Shown here: one piece after another, positions 14,707 through 23,854 of the stretch
How positions within the stretch are numbered: the stretch's first letter is position 1
Layout of the letters: every line of letters starts with the position of its first letter
NCBI GenBank assembly: GCA_024684065.1
Contig: JAIKXO010000229.1
Span: forward strand, 1-43,824
DNA length: 43,824 nucleotides
Source: Lachnospiraceae bacterium
GTDB lineage: Bacteria > Bacillota_A > Clostridia > Lachnospirales > Lachnospiraceae
Reading direction: 5' to 3'
Notes under the pieces: generated by a model
What the model was told of the DNA's origin: nothing
Databases searched by the model: none
The model's input: only the letters and a program-made list of their open reading frames with translations
Position numbers and translations under genes: made by a program

Positions 14707-16971
14707 ATGAAAAAGCGGAATGCGGCAATCACGCTCATAGTATTCTTTGTATGTACCGTATTGTTCTGCCTGATGGTAGTCTTCGGGGTGGGAACGGAAA
14801 AGACAGGGGCGGCTTCAAACGTCAAGCTCGGTCTTGACCTTGCCGGAGGCGTAAGCATCACATATCAGGCTGTTGGAGAGGAGGCTCCCTCTTCAGAGGA
14901 CATGAGCGATACGATCTATAAGCTCCAGCGAAGGGTAGAAGGCTACAGCACCGAATCTCAGGTTTACAAGGAAGGCGATGACCGGATAAATATTGAGATC
15001 CCCGGAGTCAAGGATGCCAATGCGGTCCTTGAGGATCTGGGAAAGCCGGGTTCTCTCTATTTCATAAAGCAGTATGATCCCGATCATAATCCGAATTATC
15101 AGATGAGCGGCTATCTGCCGTCAGGCAAGCCGGCTTATATGCTGAATAAATCCATAGACGAGCTTACCAAGGAGGGCTCGATAGTCCTTACAGGTTCGGA
15201 TGTCACGGCGGCACAGGCGGGCACGACTCAAAATGATATGGGTAACAATGAATATGTCGTATCCCTTACCCTTAATGACGAAGGTGCGAAGAAGTTTGCC
15301 GACGCCACTACAGAGGCTGTTGTAAATCATGATTCCATAATGATTTATTATGACGGAGAAGCGGTATCCGTTCCCAACGTCCAGTCGGCGATCACCGGCG
15401 GACAGGCTCAGATAACCGGAATGTCGGATTTTGAAGAGGCGGAAAACCTTGCTTCCACCATAAGGATCGGCGGACTTAAGGTAGAACTCGAAGAACTCAG
15501 ATCAAACGTTGTCGGAGCCCAGCTCGGCTCGGAAGCGATCTCGACCTCTTTAAAGGCCGGAGCTATTGGTTTTGCGGTCGTAGTCCTCTTTATGATCATA
15601 GTTTATTATATCCCGGGAGTATGCGCGGCGCTTGCGCTCTGTTTATACATCATCCTGGAAATGCTTCTTATCGTTCTCTTCGACGTTACCCTTACTCTTC
15701 CGGGTATCGCCGGTATCATCCTTTCAATAGGTATGGCGGTTGACGCAAACGTTATAACCTTCGCGAGGATAAGGGAGGAAATAGCTGACGGAAAGTCTGT
15801 GAGATCCGCTATAAAGACCGGTTATGAAAAGGCACTTTCCGCTATTATCGACGGTAATGTCACCACCCTTATCGCGGCGATCGTACTCGGGGTCCTCGGT
15901 ACCGGTTCCATAAAGGGCTTTGCTTCCACTCTTGCAATAGGTATCGTTGTCTCCATGTTCACTGCCATGGTGGTTACGAAATCTCTGATGAATGCATTGT
16001 TTGAACTCGGGGTCAAAGATGAGAAATATTACGGAAAAGCCAGGGCTCATAAGACGATCGACTTCCTTGGCAACAGAAAGGTTCTCATAGGAATATCCTT
16101 AGCCGTGATCCTGATCGGATTTATAGTAATGGGAGTTAACGGAGCATCCGGAAAGCACCCCCTTAACTTCAGTCTTGAGTTCCTTGGGGGAACCTCAACA
16201 AATGTACCGTTTACAGAGGATATGACGCTTGAGAAGATAGATTCGGAGGTCGTTCCTCTGATCGAAGAGATCACAGGGGACGCAAATGTCCAGTCTCAGA
16301 AGGTGGCAGGCACAAACGAGGTCATCTTTAAGACAAGGTCGCTTACGGCAGAGGAGAGGACACAGTTTTCCGATGTCATGGTGGATAATTTCGGGGTGGA
16401 TGCTGAAACCATAACTGCCGAGACCATTTCGTCGACGATAAGCTCCGAGATGAAATCGGATGCCGTATTCGCGGTGCTTGTTTCGATCGTATGCATGCTT
16501 CTTTATATCTGGTTCAGGTTTAAGGATCTTAAGTTCGGCGCAAGCTCCGTAATGGCTCTTATGCATGATGTCCTGGTTGTTCTTGCTTTCTATGCGGTGA
16601 CAAGAGTATCCGTAGGGTCAACCTTCATAGCCTGTATGCTTACCATAGTTGGTTATTCGATCAACGCTACCGTGGTTATCTTCGACAGGATCCGCGAATC
16701 CTTAAAGACGGCAAAGAGAGAGGAAGGGCTTGAGAATCTTGTGAATACAGCTGTCAACCAGACTATGTCGAGAAGCCTTTTCACATCCCTTACGACATTT
16801 ATCATGGTATTCGTGCTGTATATCTTCGGTGTTTCTTCGATCCGGGAGTTCTCGCTTCCGCTTATGGCAGGCATTATCTGCGGATGCTATTCATCCGTCT
16901 GCCTTGCGAGCACGTTCTGGTATCTTCTTACGACCAGGTTAGGCAAGAAAGAAGAAAAGATCAATGAGTGA
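14707..16971 (+). CDS. secDF: Protein translocase subunit SecDF (fused SecD-SecF)
   Basis: 754 residues, fused as in Bacillus and many Clostridia. The SecD half has an N-terminal helix, the conserved LGLDLAGGV near residue 41, a large extracytoplasmic domain, and the helix-4 motif ILSIGMAVDANVITFARIREE (near 340). The SecF half starts near residue 455 with another helix, FLGGTSTNV, and the matching motif TIVGYSINATVVIFDRIRE (near 645). Twelve membrane helices are expected. SecDF uses the proton or sodium gradient to help pull exported proteins through SecYEG. ATG 14707 is preceded by AAGGAAGGAAG. It overlaps recJ by eight bases. No yajC is adjacent. Confidence 0.96.
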   Translation: MKKRNAAITLIVFFVCTVLFCLMVVFGVGTEKTGAASNVKLGLDLAGGVSITYQAVGEEAPSSEDMSDTIYKLQRRVEGYSTESQVYKEGDDRINIEIPGVKDANAVLEDLGKPGSLYFIKQYDPDHNPNYQMSGYLPSGKPAYMLNKSIDELTKEGSIVLTGSDVTAAQAGTTQNDMGNNEYVVSLTLNDEGAKKFADATTEAVVNHDSIMIYYDGEAVSVPNVQSAITGGQAQITGMSDFEEAENLASTIRIGGLKVELEELRSNVVGAQLGSEAISTSLKAGAIGFAVVVLFMIIVYYIPGVCAALALCLYIILEMLLIVLFDVTLTLPGIAGIILSIGMAVDANVITFARIREEIADGKSVRSAIKTGYEKALSAIIDGNVTTLIAAIVLGVLGTGSIKGFASTLAIGIVVSMFTAMVVTKSLMNALFELGVKDEKYYGKARAHKTIDFLGNRKVLIGISLAVILIGFIVMGVNGASGKHPLNFSLEFLGGTSTNVPFTEDMTLEKIDSEVVPLIEEITGDANVQSQKVAGTNEVIFKTRSLTAEERTQFSDVMVDNFGVDAETITAETISSTISSEMKSDAVFAVLVSIVCMLLYIWFRFKDLKFGASSVMALMHDVLVVLAFYAVTRVSVGSTFIACMLTIVGYSINATVVIFDRIRESLKTAKREEGLENLVNTAVNQTMSRSLFTSLTTFIMVFVLYIFGVSSIREFSLPLMAGIICGCYSSVCLASTFWYLLTTRLGKKEEKINE

Positions 16972-18904
16972 TGCTGTTTGGACTGTATGCAATATAAAGG
17001 GTGATTTTGATGCTATTTCAGAAAAGCATCAGATCACCCGCAGACTGGCGCGTATAATGGTTAACCGGGGGATCACCTCCGAGGCCGATATATGCGCCTA
17101 TTTATATGGAAATATATCAGATACCCATGATCCCCACGGCCTTAAGAATATCGAAAAAGCCGCGGATATTATTTCGGACGCCGTAAAAGGCGGCAGGAAG
17201 CTTTTTATAATAGGGGATTATGACATTGACGGTGTATGTGCCTCTTATATACTTAAAAAGGGCATTTCCCTCTGCTATGCAAAGAAGGCGTTTTCGGAAA
17301 CCGGTGGGAGCGCTTTTAACGGAGTTTCGGTCGGAGGTTTACATAACTTCCATGAGCTGCTGGACAATAATACGGTATTTGATCATTTCTCCGGCAATAT
17401 CAGGGTGAGGCTTCCGGACAGGCAAAAGGACGGTTATGGCATGAACAGGGCCATGGTAGACGAGGCTCTTAAGTTCGGGGCGTCTGTGATAGTCACCTGT
17501 GACAACGGGATCGCTGCTTTTGACGAAGTCAGATATGCGAAGGAAAAGGGGCTTAAGGTCGTGGTCACAGATCATCATGAGGTACCTTATGATGAAGGTG
17601 AAGTGTCTGACGCCGGTACGGATGCCGGCCAAAGGGATTTTTCAAAGCCCGCACGGGCAGGGGAGCTTAACGCATCAGAAAAAAAATATATCATTCCCCC
17701 GGCCGACGCGGTGGTCGATCCCAAACAGGCAGACTGCGGATATCCGTTTGAAGGCATCTGCGGAGGGGTCGTGGCCTATAAGCTTGTATCTGTCCTCTTT
17801 GAACGGTTTGGCATAGGAGAGGAGTTCCTTTCAGAGCTCCTTATATTCGCGGCGGTTTCCACCGTGGGGGATATCATGGAGCTGACCGATGAAAACAGGC
17901 TTTTTGTCAAGTTTGGCATCAAAGAGATGGAAAAGAAGCATAATATCGGGTTCGATGCGCTGGTAAATGCCTGCGGGATCAGCAAAGGGGATATAACTCC
18001 CTATCATATCGGGTATGTTTTAGGACCGTGCATCAACGCTACCGGAAGGCTGGATCTTGCAGACAGAGCTTTAAGGCTTTTTGAATCGGATAATGATGTC
18101 AAAGCTTCGATGATCGCCGCCGAGCTTAAGGAGCTCAATGACAGCAGGAAGGAGATCCAGACGCTTTTTACGGAAAAGGCTTTCAGTATGATAGATGAGG
18201 ATCCGTCCTATGAAAAAGACAAGGTGCTCGTGATTTTCCTTCCGGACTGCCACGAAAGCCTGGCGGGCCTGATAGCGGGGAAGCTCAGGGAAAAGTATTA
18301 TAAGCCGGTGTTTGTCCTTACTAGGGGGGAAGAGGCAGTCAAGGGCTCCGGGAGATCTGTAGAGGCTTATAATATGTATGAGGAGATGAGCCGCGTAAAG
18401 GATCTCTTCATAAAATTCGGAGGCCACAAAATGGCCGCGGGACTTTCGATAAAGGAAGAGAACGTAGGAATTCTGCGAAAAAGGCTCAATGAGAATACGA
18501 CGCTTACCGATGGGGATCTGATAAGGAAACTTAAGGCTGATATGCAACTTAAGCTGTCCGGGGCGGATCTTGATTTCGCAAAGGAGCTTGAGAAGCTTGA
18601 GCCCTATGGGACAGGTAACCCCAGGCCTCTGTTTGTGGAAAGGGATATTGTGATATATAGGAAACAGGTCCTCGGCAAAAACAGGAACGTGCTCAGGCTT
18701 TCTGTCGCGCCGGCCTCTGCTTTCGACCATGGAAAGCTTACCGACTGGGCTTCCTTAAGAGAGGCTGTCATCTACGGAGATGCTTGTGAGATATCACAGG
18801 AGCTTGAAGGCAAAGACACAATAATGCTTATGTATGAGCTATCCGTTAACAGATATATGGGTAATGAAAGCGTGCAGCTGGTAGTAAGGGATTATAAGTA
18901 TTGA
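16964..18904 (+). CDS. recJ: Single-stranded-DNA-specific 5'-3' exonuclease RecJ
   Basis: 646 residues. DHH phosphoesterase motifs are in order: GDYDIDG at 84-90, VTCDNGI near 182, TDHHEVP at 202-208 (Asp203, His204, His205), and VVDPKQADCGYPF near 249. The DHHA1 part has FGGHKMAAGLSI near 485, and the C-terminal OB-like region follows (YGTGNPRPLFVE). RecJ degrades single-stranded DNA during recombination and mismatch or base-excision repair. Compared with typical RecJ there is extra sequence between GDYDIDG and the LPDRQKDGYG segment (about residues 105-140) and a hydrophilic insertion after the DHH motif (about 210-240). The ATG lies inside the end of secDF (ATGAGTGA overlap), indicating coupling. 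Confidence 0.95.
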   Translation: MSDAVWTVCNIKGDFDAISEKHQITRRLARIMVNRGITSEADICAYLYGNISDTHDPHGLKNIEKAADIISDAVKGGRKLFIIGDYDIDGVCASYILKKGISLCYAKKAFSETGGSAFNGVSVGGLHNFHELLDNNTVFDHFSGNIRVRLPDRQKDGYGMNRAMVDEALKFGASVIVTCDNGIAAFDEVRYAKEKGLKVVVTDHHEVPYDEGEVSDAGTDAGQRDFSKPARAGELNASEKKYIIPPADAVVDPKQADCGYPFEGICGGVVAYKLVSVLFERFGIGEEFLSELLIFAAVSTVGDIMELTDENRLFVKFGIKEMEKKHNIGFDALVNACGISKGDITPYHIGYVLGPCINATGRLDLADRALRLFESDNDVKASMIAAELKELNDSRKEIQTLFTEKAFSMIDEDPSYEKDKVLVIFLPDCHESLAGLIAGKLREKYYKPVFVLTRGEEAVKGSGRSVEAYNMYEEMSRVKDLFIKFGGHKMAAGLSIKEENVGILRKRLNENTTLTDGDLIRKLKADMQLKLSGADLDFAKELEKLEPYGTGNPRPLFVERDIVIYRKQVLGKNRNVLRLSVAPASAFDHGKLTDWASLREAVIYGDACEISQELEGKDTIMLMYELSVNRYMGNESVQLVVRDYKY

Positions 18905-19001
18905 AACAGTATTGAAAACGAATTGGAACAGATCCGTACCAGGGTCAAGAGCGTTTTGGAATTTTGAAATTCTATAATAAAAAAGTCTTATGAAATACAA
19001 A

Positions 19002-19036
19002 AGCCTATCTTTTAAAGATAGGCTCCTGTTTTTTTA
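19002..19036 (+). terminator. Intrinsic terminator after recJ
   Basis: AGCCTATCT (19002-19010) pairs perfectly with AGATAGGCT (19016-19024), followed by CCTG and seven T's. It ends the secDF-recJ transcript. The rest of the 380-base gap (19037-19284) is strikingly A+T-rich with A and T runs, contains no clear gene, and presumably carries the murE promoter. Confidence 0.85.
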
Positions 19037-19284
19037 TGAGGGGGAGATAGTGGGTGTGTTATCAACTATCTTGATATGTATGATAATGGGAAAATGTGTT
19101 TTTTTGGTGTTCTAATTATGAAGAATTAAGAAAGAAATTAAAAAAAAAGGTTTAAGTTATTATAAATTAGATATATATTTATTGCAGAGAATACATTTTT
19201 CATTTATTTTTATCATGATCCGGGTGCCAAAAAGGAATTGATAAGATCTAAGGATCGTAACTGAGCGCAGAAAGGAAATGTTGT

Positions 19285-20751
19285 ATGAGGCTGGCTGATC
19301 TGCTTGAAAGAGTTGATTATAAACTGGTAAGAGGAAATATCGAAAGAGAGGCCGGAGCGGTCGTTTATGACTCGCGCAGGATAGAGGCGGGCTGTGTCTT
19401 TATTTGTATAAAGGGCGCTAATTTCGACGGACATTCGAAGGCTTTTGAAGCCTCTGAGGCGGGAGCCTGTGCAGTGGTCGTACAGGAGGATGACACAGAG
19501 CTTTCCGCGGATTCCGAAACGGCTCTTATAAAGGTCGATGATACCAGAAAGGCCCTTTCACTGATCTCCGCGGCTTATTTCGGCTATCCGGCCGAAAAAC
19601 TTCGGATCATCGGCGTTACCGGAACCAAAGGGAAAACGACCACGACCTATCTTATAAAATCGATACTTGAGCAGACCGGAATGAAGGTCGGTCTTATCGG
19701 AACCATAGAGGCCATTATCGGTGATGAAAGAATACCTGCTTTAAATACGACACCTGAATCCTACGTGATCCAGGAATACTTTAAGAGAATGACAGAGTCG
19801 GGGGTCGAAGCGGTGGTTATGGAGGTCTCATCCCAGGGCCTCATGATGCACAGAACTTACGGCATAGAGTTTGAACTCGGTATTTTTACAAATATCGAGC
19901 CTGATCACATAGGCCCGAACGAACACAGTGACTTTTCGGACTATCTGCGCTGTAAGAGCCTTCTTTTCAGACAGTGCAGGCTTGGGATCTTAAATGCCGA
20001 TTCCGAGTATCTTGAGGAAGTTTTAAAAGGGCATACCTGTGAGGTGGAAACTTATGGGATAAAGAATAATGCCTCGCTTAAGGCTGTGAACATAAATTAT
20101 GTAAACCGATCCGGTGTACTGGGGGTGGAATTTGATACCGAAGGACTTGTAAATATGCATGCCTTCATCAATGCCCCGGGGATATTCAGCGTTTACAACG
20201 CTCTTTGCGCGATCGCGGTCTGCAGGCATTTCGGAGCTCAAAGCGAAGCTGTGCTAAGGGCTCTTTCAAACGTCAGCGTCAAGGGCAGGATAGAGCTCGT
20301 GCCCATTTCGGAGGAATATACCCTGATGATAGATTATGCCCACAATTCAATGGCTCTCGAAAGTCTGTTGACCACACTCAGAGCTTATGATCCAAAGAGG
20401 CTTGTCTGTGTTTTCGGCTGCGGGGGGAATAGGGCTAAGAGCAGAAGATATGAGATGGGGGAGGTTTCCGGAAGGCTTGCGGACCTTACCGTGATCACCT
20501 CTGACAATCCGAGGTTTGAAGAGCCGCTTGACATCATAGCGGATATAAAGACCGGCATAGAAAAGACTGACGGAAGTTATATCGAGATCCCGGACAGAAA
20601 GGAAGCCATAAGATATGCCATAAAGAATGCCAGAGAAGGAGACGTCATAGTCCTTGCCGGAAAAGGACATGAAGATTATCAGGAAATAAAAGGAGAAAAA
20701 TATCCTATGGATGAGAGGGTCCTGATCAAAGAAGTTATGGAGGAAATGTAA
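19285..20751 (+). CDS. murE: UDP-N-acetylmuramoyl-tripeptide synthetase MurE (meso-diaminopimelate type)
   Basis: 488 residues, normal length. The N-terminal UDP-MurNAc domain has YDSRRIEAGCVFICIKG. The ATP loop GVTGTKGKTTTTY lies near 111, NTTPES near 155, the HxGP-type segment IEPDHIGPNEHSDF near 210, and the C-terminal specificity motif DNPRFEE near 409. DNPR is the signature of enzymes that add meso-diaminopimelate to UDP-MurNAc-L-Ala-D-Glu in the cytoplasm. The gene stands apart from any division/cell-wall cluster. GAAAGGAAA precedes the ATG. It is 34 bases ahead of the sensor-GGDEF gene and may share its transcript. Confidence 0.93.
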   Translation: MRLADLLERVDYKLVRGNIEREAGAVVYDSRRIEAGCVFICIKGANFDGHSKAFEASEAGACAVVVQEDDTELSADSETALIKVDDTRKALSLISAAYFGYPAEKLRIIGVTGTKGKTTTTYLIKSILEQTGMKVGLIGTIEAIIGDERIPALNTTPESYVIQEYFKRMTESGVEAVVMEVSSQGLMMHRTYGIEFELGIFTNIEPDHIGPNEHSDFSDYLRCKSLLFRQCRLGILNADSEYLEEVLKGHTCEVETYGIKNNASLKAVNINYVNRSGVLGVEFDTEGLVNMHAFINAPGIFSVYNALCAIAVCRHFGAQSEAVLRALSNVSVKGRIELVPISEEYTLMIDYAHNSMALESLLTTLRAYDPKRLVCVFGCGGNRAKSRRYEMGEVSGRLADLTVITSDNPRFEEPLDIIADIKTGIEKTDGSYIEIPDRKEAIRYAIKNAREGDVIVLAGKGHEDYQEIKGEKYPMDERVLIKEVMEEM

Positions 20752-20785
20752 TTCATTTGCTGAGATTGTAAGGAGGATCGCAGTC

Positions 20786-22759
20786 ATGAAGAGGATCATG
20801 TATGTTCTTGATGACGGAAAGAGGAGCTTTACCTATGCCAGGATCGCGGGCTTTTGTGATGCTATTAAGAAGTCTGATGAGCCTATCGACATGCATATTT
20901 TCAGAAGCGCGGGCTTTGCGGAATATGATCCGCTTCATAACTGTGGAGAGTATAATATCTATAAACTTCCGGTTTTTAATGATTTTGACGGGATATTTTT
21001 AGATATAAACAATACCTACTTAACATCACGGAATATTTATGGCGCGAGGGGCGCCTCCTATGTCATACGCTCAGCGGCTGCGTGTAATAAACCCGTAGTG
21101 GCGATCGCAAACCGCATAGGAGATTTTTATTTTGTGGGCATAGACAATAACGCTGCCATGACCGATATGATAGAATACCTTCATAAGGATCTTAAGCTTA
21201 CCGATTTCTGGTTTATAATGGGGCCTGTGGATAATTATGAAAGCAGTATCAGGCTTGATGCTCTTGTAAATTACTGCAGTGTTCATTCCCTGCCGCATGA
21301 GGAAAGCAGGATCTATTCCGAAAGCTATGCCATGGAATGCGGAGAGCATGGTTTTGAAAAGCTGTATGAAAGCTTTTCGGGAAAGCTTCCCCAGGCGATC
21401 ATATGTGCAAATGATCCGATAGCTTCCGGGGTCATAAGAGCCGCATCAAGGGCGGGGCGTAAAATTCCGGAAGAATGCTATATCACCGGGTTCGACAACC
21501 TGGATATGTCCGCCGTCATGTCCCCCTCGCTTACCACTATAGACCAGTTCAGATGGGACATGGGAGGAAAATGCATAGATCTTATGCAGAGGATCTGGAG
21601 AGGCGAGGAAGTACCCAAAACTCTTTATCTGCCTACCAGGGTGGTCATAAGAGAATCGACAGGATCAAAAAAGCCCTCTTCGGAGATGCTTATCGAAAGA
21701 GTTGCCGCCGACCTGGATAATGAGATCAACACGGAGGCTTTCAACAGTCAATTGTGTTCGGCTCAGTACAGCCTTCCCGGATGTGAGAGCATCGAGGAAA
21801 TGTGCGGAGCTCTTGAAGGATGCCTGTCCTTGACCGAATGCAGCGGATTCTCTCTTGTCATAAATAAGAAGCTTCATGATTACGGAAAACAGATTGAGAT
21901 CGACCAGGACACGGGCAGGATCCGGTCTGCAGGATCCGGTCTCACTATAGAAGGATATCCAGACACAATGGAGCTTTTGTATACATGGGACAGGGATAAG
22001 GGGTCTTCATATCCTAAGAAGATGATAGACGGCCTGTTTCCCTGTTTTGAATCAGAAAGGGGCGGGAATGATTATCTCTATGTTCCCCTTCATTTTATGG
22101 AAACAACAGTTGGTTTTGTAGTGATAAAGGGCTGTGTGGAAATCCTGTACAGACAGAAAATAGCCCCGATAGTAAATACGCTTACAATGGCCATGCGAAG
22201 CTTCTTTGCCGGCAGGGAACTGGAATCCATAAATCATATGCTGTCAGGGATTTCCATGCGCGATAACCTGACAGGGCTTTATAACAGGCTCGGATATCAT
22301 CATCTTGCCTCCGAGCTTTTCGATAAAATACAGGATGAGAATAAAAGTCTCGGCGTGATCTTTATCGATATGGATAAAATGAAGTACTTTAATGATACCT
22401 TCGGCCATGCCTGCGGAGATGATGCGATAAAGAGCGTGGCCGGCGCGATAGAAAAAAGTATTCCTGAAGATGCGATACCGGTCCGTTTCGGGGGAGATGA
22501 ATTCATCATACTTATGCGAGCCGATAATGAGGAAGAGATCAGACAGCTCATTGAACAAATACTCAGAGCTGTTCCCGGGGAGGCAAAGAAGAGGAAAATG
22601 CCTGAGGCTCCGGGGATAAGCAGCGGTTTTGTCCTGACCGACCCGAAGAGCAGACTGAGTTTAAACGATTATGTCGAAGAAGCAGATAAGCTCATGTATA
22701 ACAATAAAAAGCTTCACAGGGCCGGATATATGCAAAAAGACGGCATTGATAATATGTGA
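20786..22759 (+). CDS. LacI-type ligand-sensor protein with GGDEF diguanylate cyclase domain
   Basis: 657 residues. The first ~290 residues resemble the effector-binding half of LacI/GalR regulators (VVAIANRIGDFYFVGIDN, PQAIICANDPIASGVIRAA, ECYITGFDNLDMSAVMSPSLTTIDQ) but there is no DNA-binding helix-turn-helix and no signal peptide, so it should be cytosolic. A middle region (~300-480) of unclear fold follows, possibly GAF-like. The C-terminus is a GGDEF domain (RDNLTGLYNRLGYHHL, IDMDKMKYFNDTFGHACGD, RFGGDEF near 570). The catalytic motif is intact; the RxxD inhibitory site is missing at its usual place. It should make cyclic di-GMP in response to a small ligand, perhaps a sugar. TAAGGAGG precedes the ATG. 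Confidence 0.85.
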   Translation: MKRIMYVLDDGKRSFTYARIAGFCDAIKKSDEPIDMHIFRSAGFAEYDPLHNCGEYNIYKLPVFNDFDGIFLDINNTYLTSRNIYGARGASYVIRSAAACNKPVVAIANRIGDFYFVGIDNNAAMTDMIEYLHKDLKLTDFWFIMGPVDNYESSIRLDALVNYCSVHSLPHEESRIYSESYAMECGEHGFEKLYESFSGKLPQAIICANDPIASGVIRAASRAGRKIPEECYITGFDNLDMSAVMSPSLTTIDQFRWDMGGKCIDLMQRIWRGEEVPKTLYLPTRVVIRESTGSKKPSSEMLIERVAADLDNEINTEAFNSQLCSAQYSLPGCESIEEMCGALEGCLSLTECSGFSLVINKKLHDYGKQIEIDQDTGRIRSAGSGLTIEGYPDTMELLYTWDRDKGSSYPKKMIDGLFPCFESERGGNDYLYVPLHFMETTVGFVVIKGCVEILYRQKIAPIVNTLTMAMRSFFAGRELESINHMLSGISMRDNLTGLYNRLGYHHLASELFDKIQDENKSLGVIFIDMDKMKYFNDTFGHACGDDAIKSVAGAIEKSIPEDAIPVRFGGDEFIILMRADNEEEIRQLIEQILRAVPGEAKKRKMPEAPGISSGFVLTDPKSRLSLNDYVEEADKLMYNNKKLHRAGYMQKDGIDNM

Positions 22760-22787
22760 CATCATTTAAAGGAGGATGATAACATAT

Positions 22788-23609
22788 ATGAAAAAAAGAC
22801 TTTTGGCAGGGCTCTTAGCTGTGACGGTGGCAGCTCTTCTGGGGCTTACAGGCTGTGGCGGGAAGGGGACGGCGTCTGCTGCCGGGCCGGGTGGAGAAGC
22901 ATCGGACGATGATTCGGAAGGAGGCTCCGGCAAGGTCTGGGAGATCGCTACAGACACCTCGTTCAAGCCCTTTGAATATACTGATGCAAACGGAGACTTC
23001 GTAGGGATAGATATGGATATCCTTGCGGCAGTAGCGGAGGATCAGGGATTCAAATATAATGTCCAGGTTCTTGGCTGGGATGCTTCCATCGCTGCCTGTC
23101 AGGCCGGACAGGTCGACGGTATGATCGCGGGAGCTTCCATTACGGAGGAGAGAAAAGGATCCGGATGGATCTTCTCGGACGGCTATTATGACGCAAACCA
23201 GTGCATGGCTGTGGCTGAAGACTCGGATATCACCGGCTTTGACGGCCTCAGGGGCGGATCTGTTGCCGCAAAGACCGGAACCATGAGCGCATCCTATGCA
23301 CAGAGCCTTTCCGGGGAATATGGCTTTAGTGTAACCTATTTTGAGGATTCACCAACAATGTATACTGCGGTAACAGGCGGCCAGGTAGCGGCCTGCTTTG
23401 ATGATACGCCCATCATGGCCGCAAACATAAAGGACAGCGGCCTTGCCATGAAGATTGTGGACGGTACCGGCAATGATCCGACGGAATACGGTTTTGCGAT
23501 CTTTAATGCCGATAATCAGGAACTGATCGATATGTTTAACGCCGGCCTTAAGAATATCAAGGAAAACGGCATCTATGACGAGATCCTTGTTAAGTATCTT
23601 GGCAAGTAG
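22788..23609 (+). CDS. Amino acid ABC transporter substrate-binding lipoprotein (orphan)
   Basis: About 273 residues. Lipoprotein signal with LTGC, then a short Gly/Ala/Ser-rich linker and a family-3 solute-binding domain: WEIATDTSFKPFEYTDANGDF, GIDMDILAAVAED, WDASIAACQAGQVDGMIAGASI and KTGTMSASYAQSL. The ligand is probably a polar amino acid. The start is ATG 22788, because the earlier ATG at 22776 overlaps the AAAGGAGG ribosome site. No permease or ATPase is nearby. It follows the sensor-GGDEF gene by 28 bases, so they are probably cotranscribed and may respond to related signals. Confidence 0.9.
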   Translation: MKKRLLAGLLAVTVAALLGLTGCGGKGTASAAGPGGEASDDDSEGGSGKVWEIATDTSFKPFEYTDANGDFVGIDMDILAAVAEDQGFKYNVQVLGWDASIAACQAGQVDGMIAGASITEERKGSGWIFSDGYYDANQCMAVAEDSDITGFDGLRGGSVAAKTGTMSASYAQSLSGEYGFSVTYFEDSPTMYTAVTGGQVAACFDDTPIMAANIKDSGLAMKIVDGTGNDPTEYGFAIFNADNQELIDMFNAGLKNIKENGIYDEILVKYLGK

Positions 23610-23693
23610 GACAGGATTGCAAAAGCTTAAAACACGGAAACATGCTTAAAACGATCCTTTAGAGATTTTGGCAGGTTTTGCCATAGAATTATC

Positions 23694-23722
23694 TTGTATT
23701 TAAAAGATTGTTATGTTATATT
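23694..23722 (+). promoter_or_regulatory. Promoter of rpsB-tsf
   Basis: TTGTAT (23694-23699), 17 bases, TATATT (23717-23722). The start would fall near 23730, just ahead of the folded leader. A+T-rich sequence precedes it. Confidence 0.5.
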
Positions 23723-23741
23723 ATACAAGTTGCAAAAAGCA

Positions 23742-23827
23742 CGCATACTGAGCCAAAGGGCGGTGACCGGATAATAAGTCTGCTTAGCGGACTCTTTGGA
23801 CGATTACCCTTTGGGATGATGTATGCG
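23742..23827 (+). ncRNA. Structured rpsB leader, candidate ribosomal protein S2 autoregulatory site
   Basis: CGCATAC (23742-23748) pairs with GTATGCG (23821-23827), and CCAAAGGG (23753-23760) pairs perfectly with CCCTTTGG (23807-23814). Inside are a small CGG/CCG hairpin (23761-23769) and AGTCTGC/GCGGACT (23777-23793, one G-U pair). The fold ends 11 bases before the ACGGAGGG ribosome site. Ribosomal protein operons are commonly controlled by such leaders; that S2 binds this one is inference. Confidence 0.55.
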
Positions 23828-23854
23828 GAAGAATAACCAAACGGAGGGAAAAAA

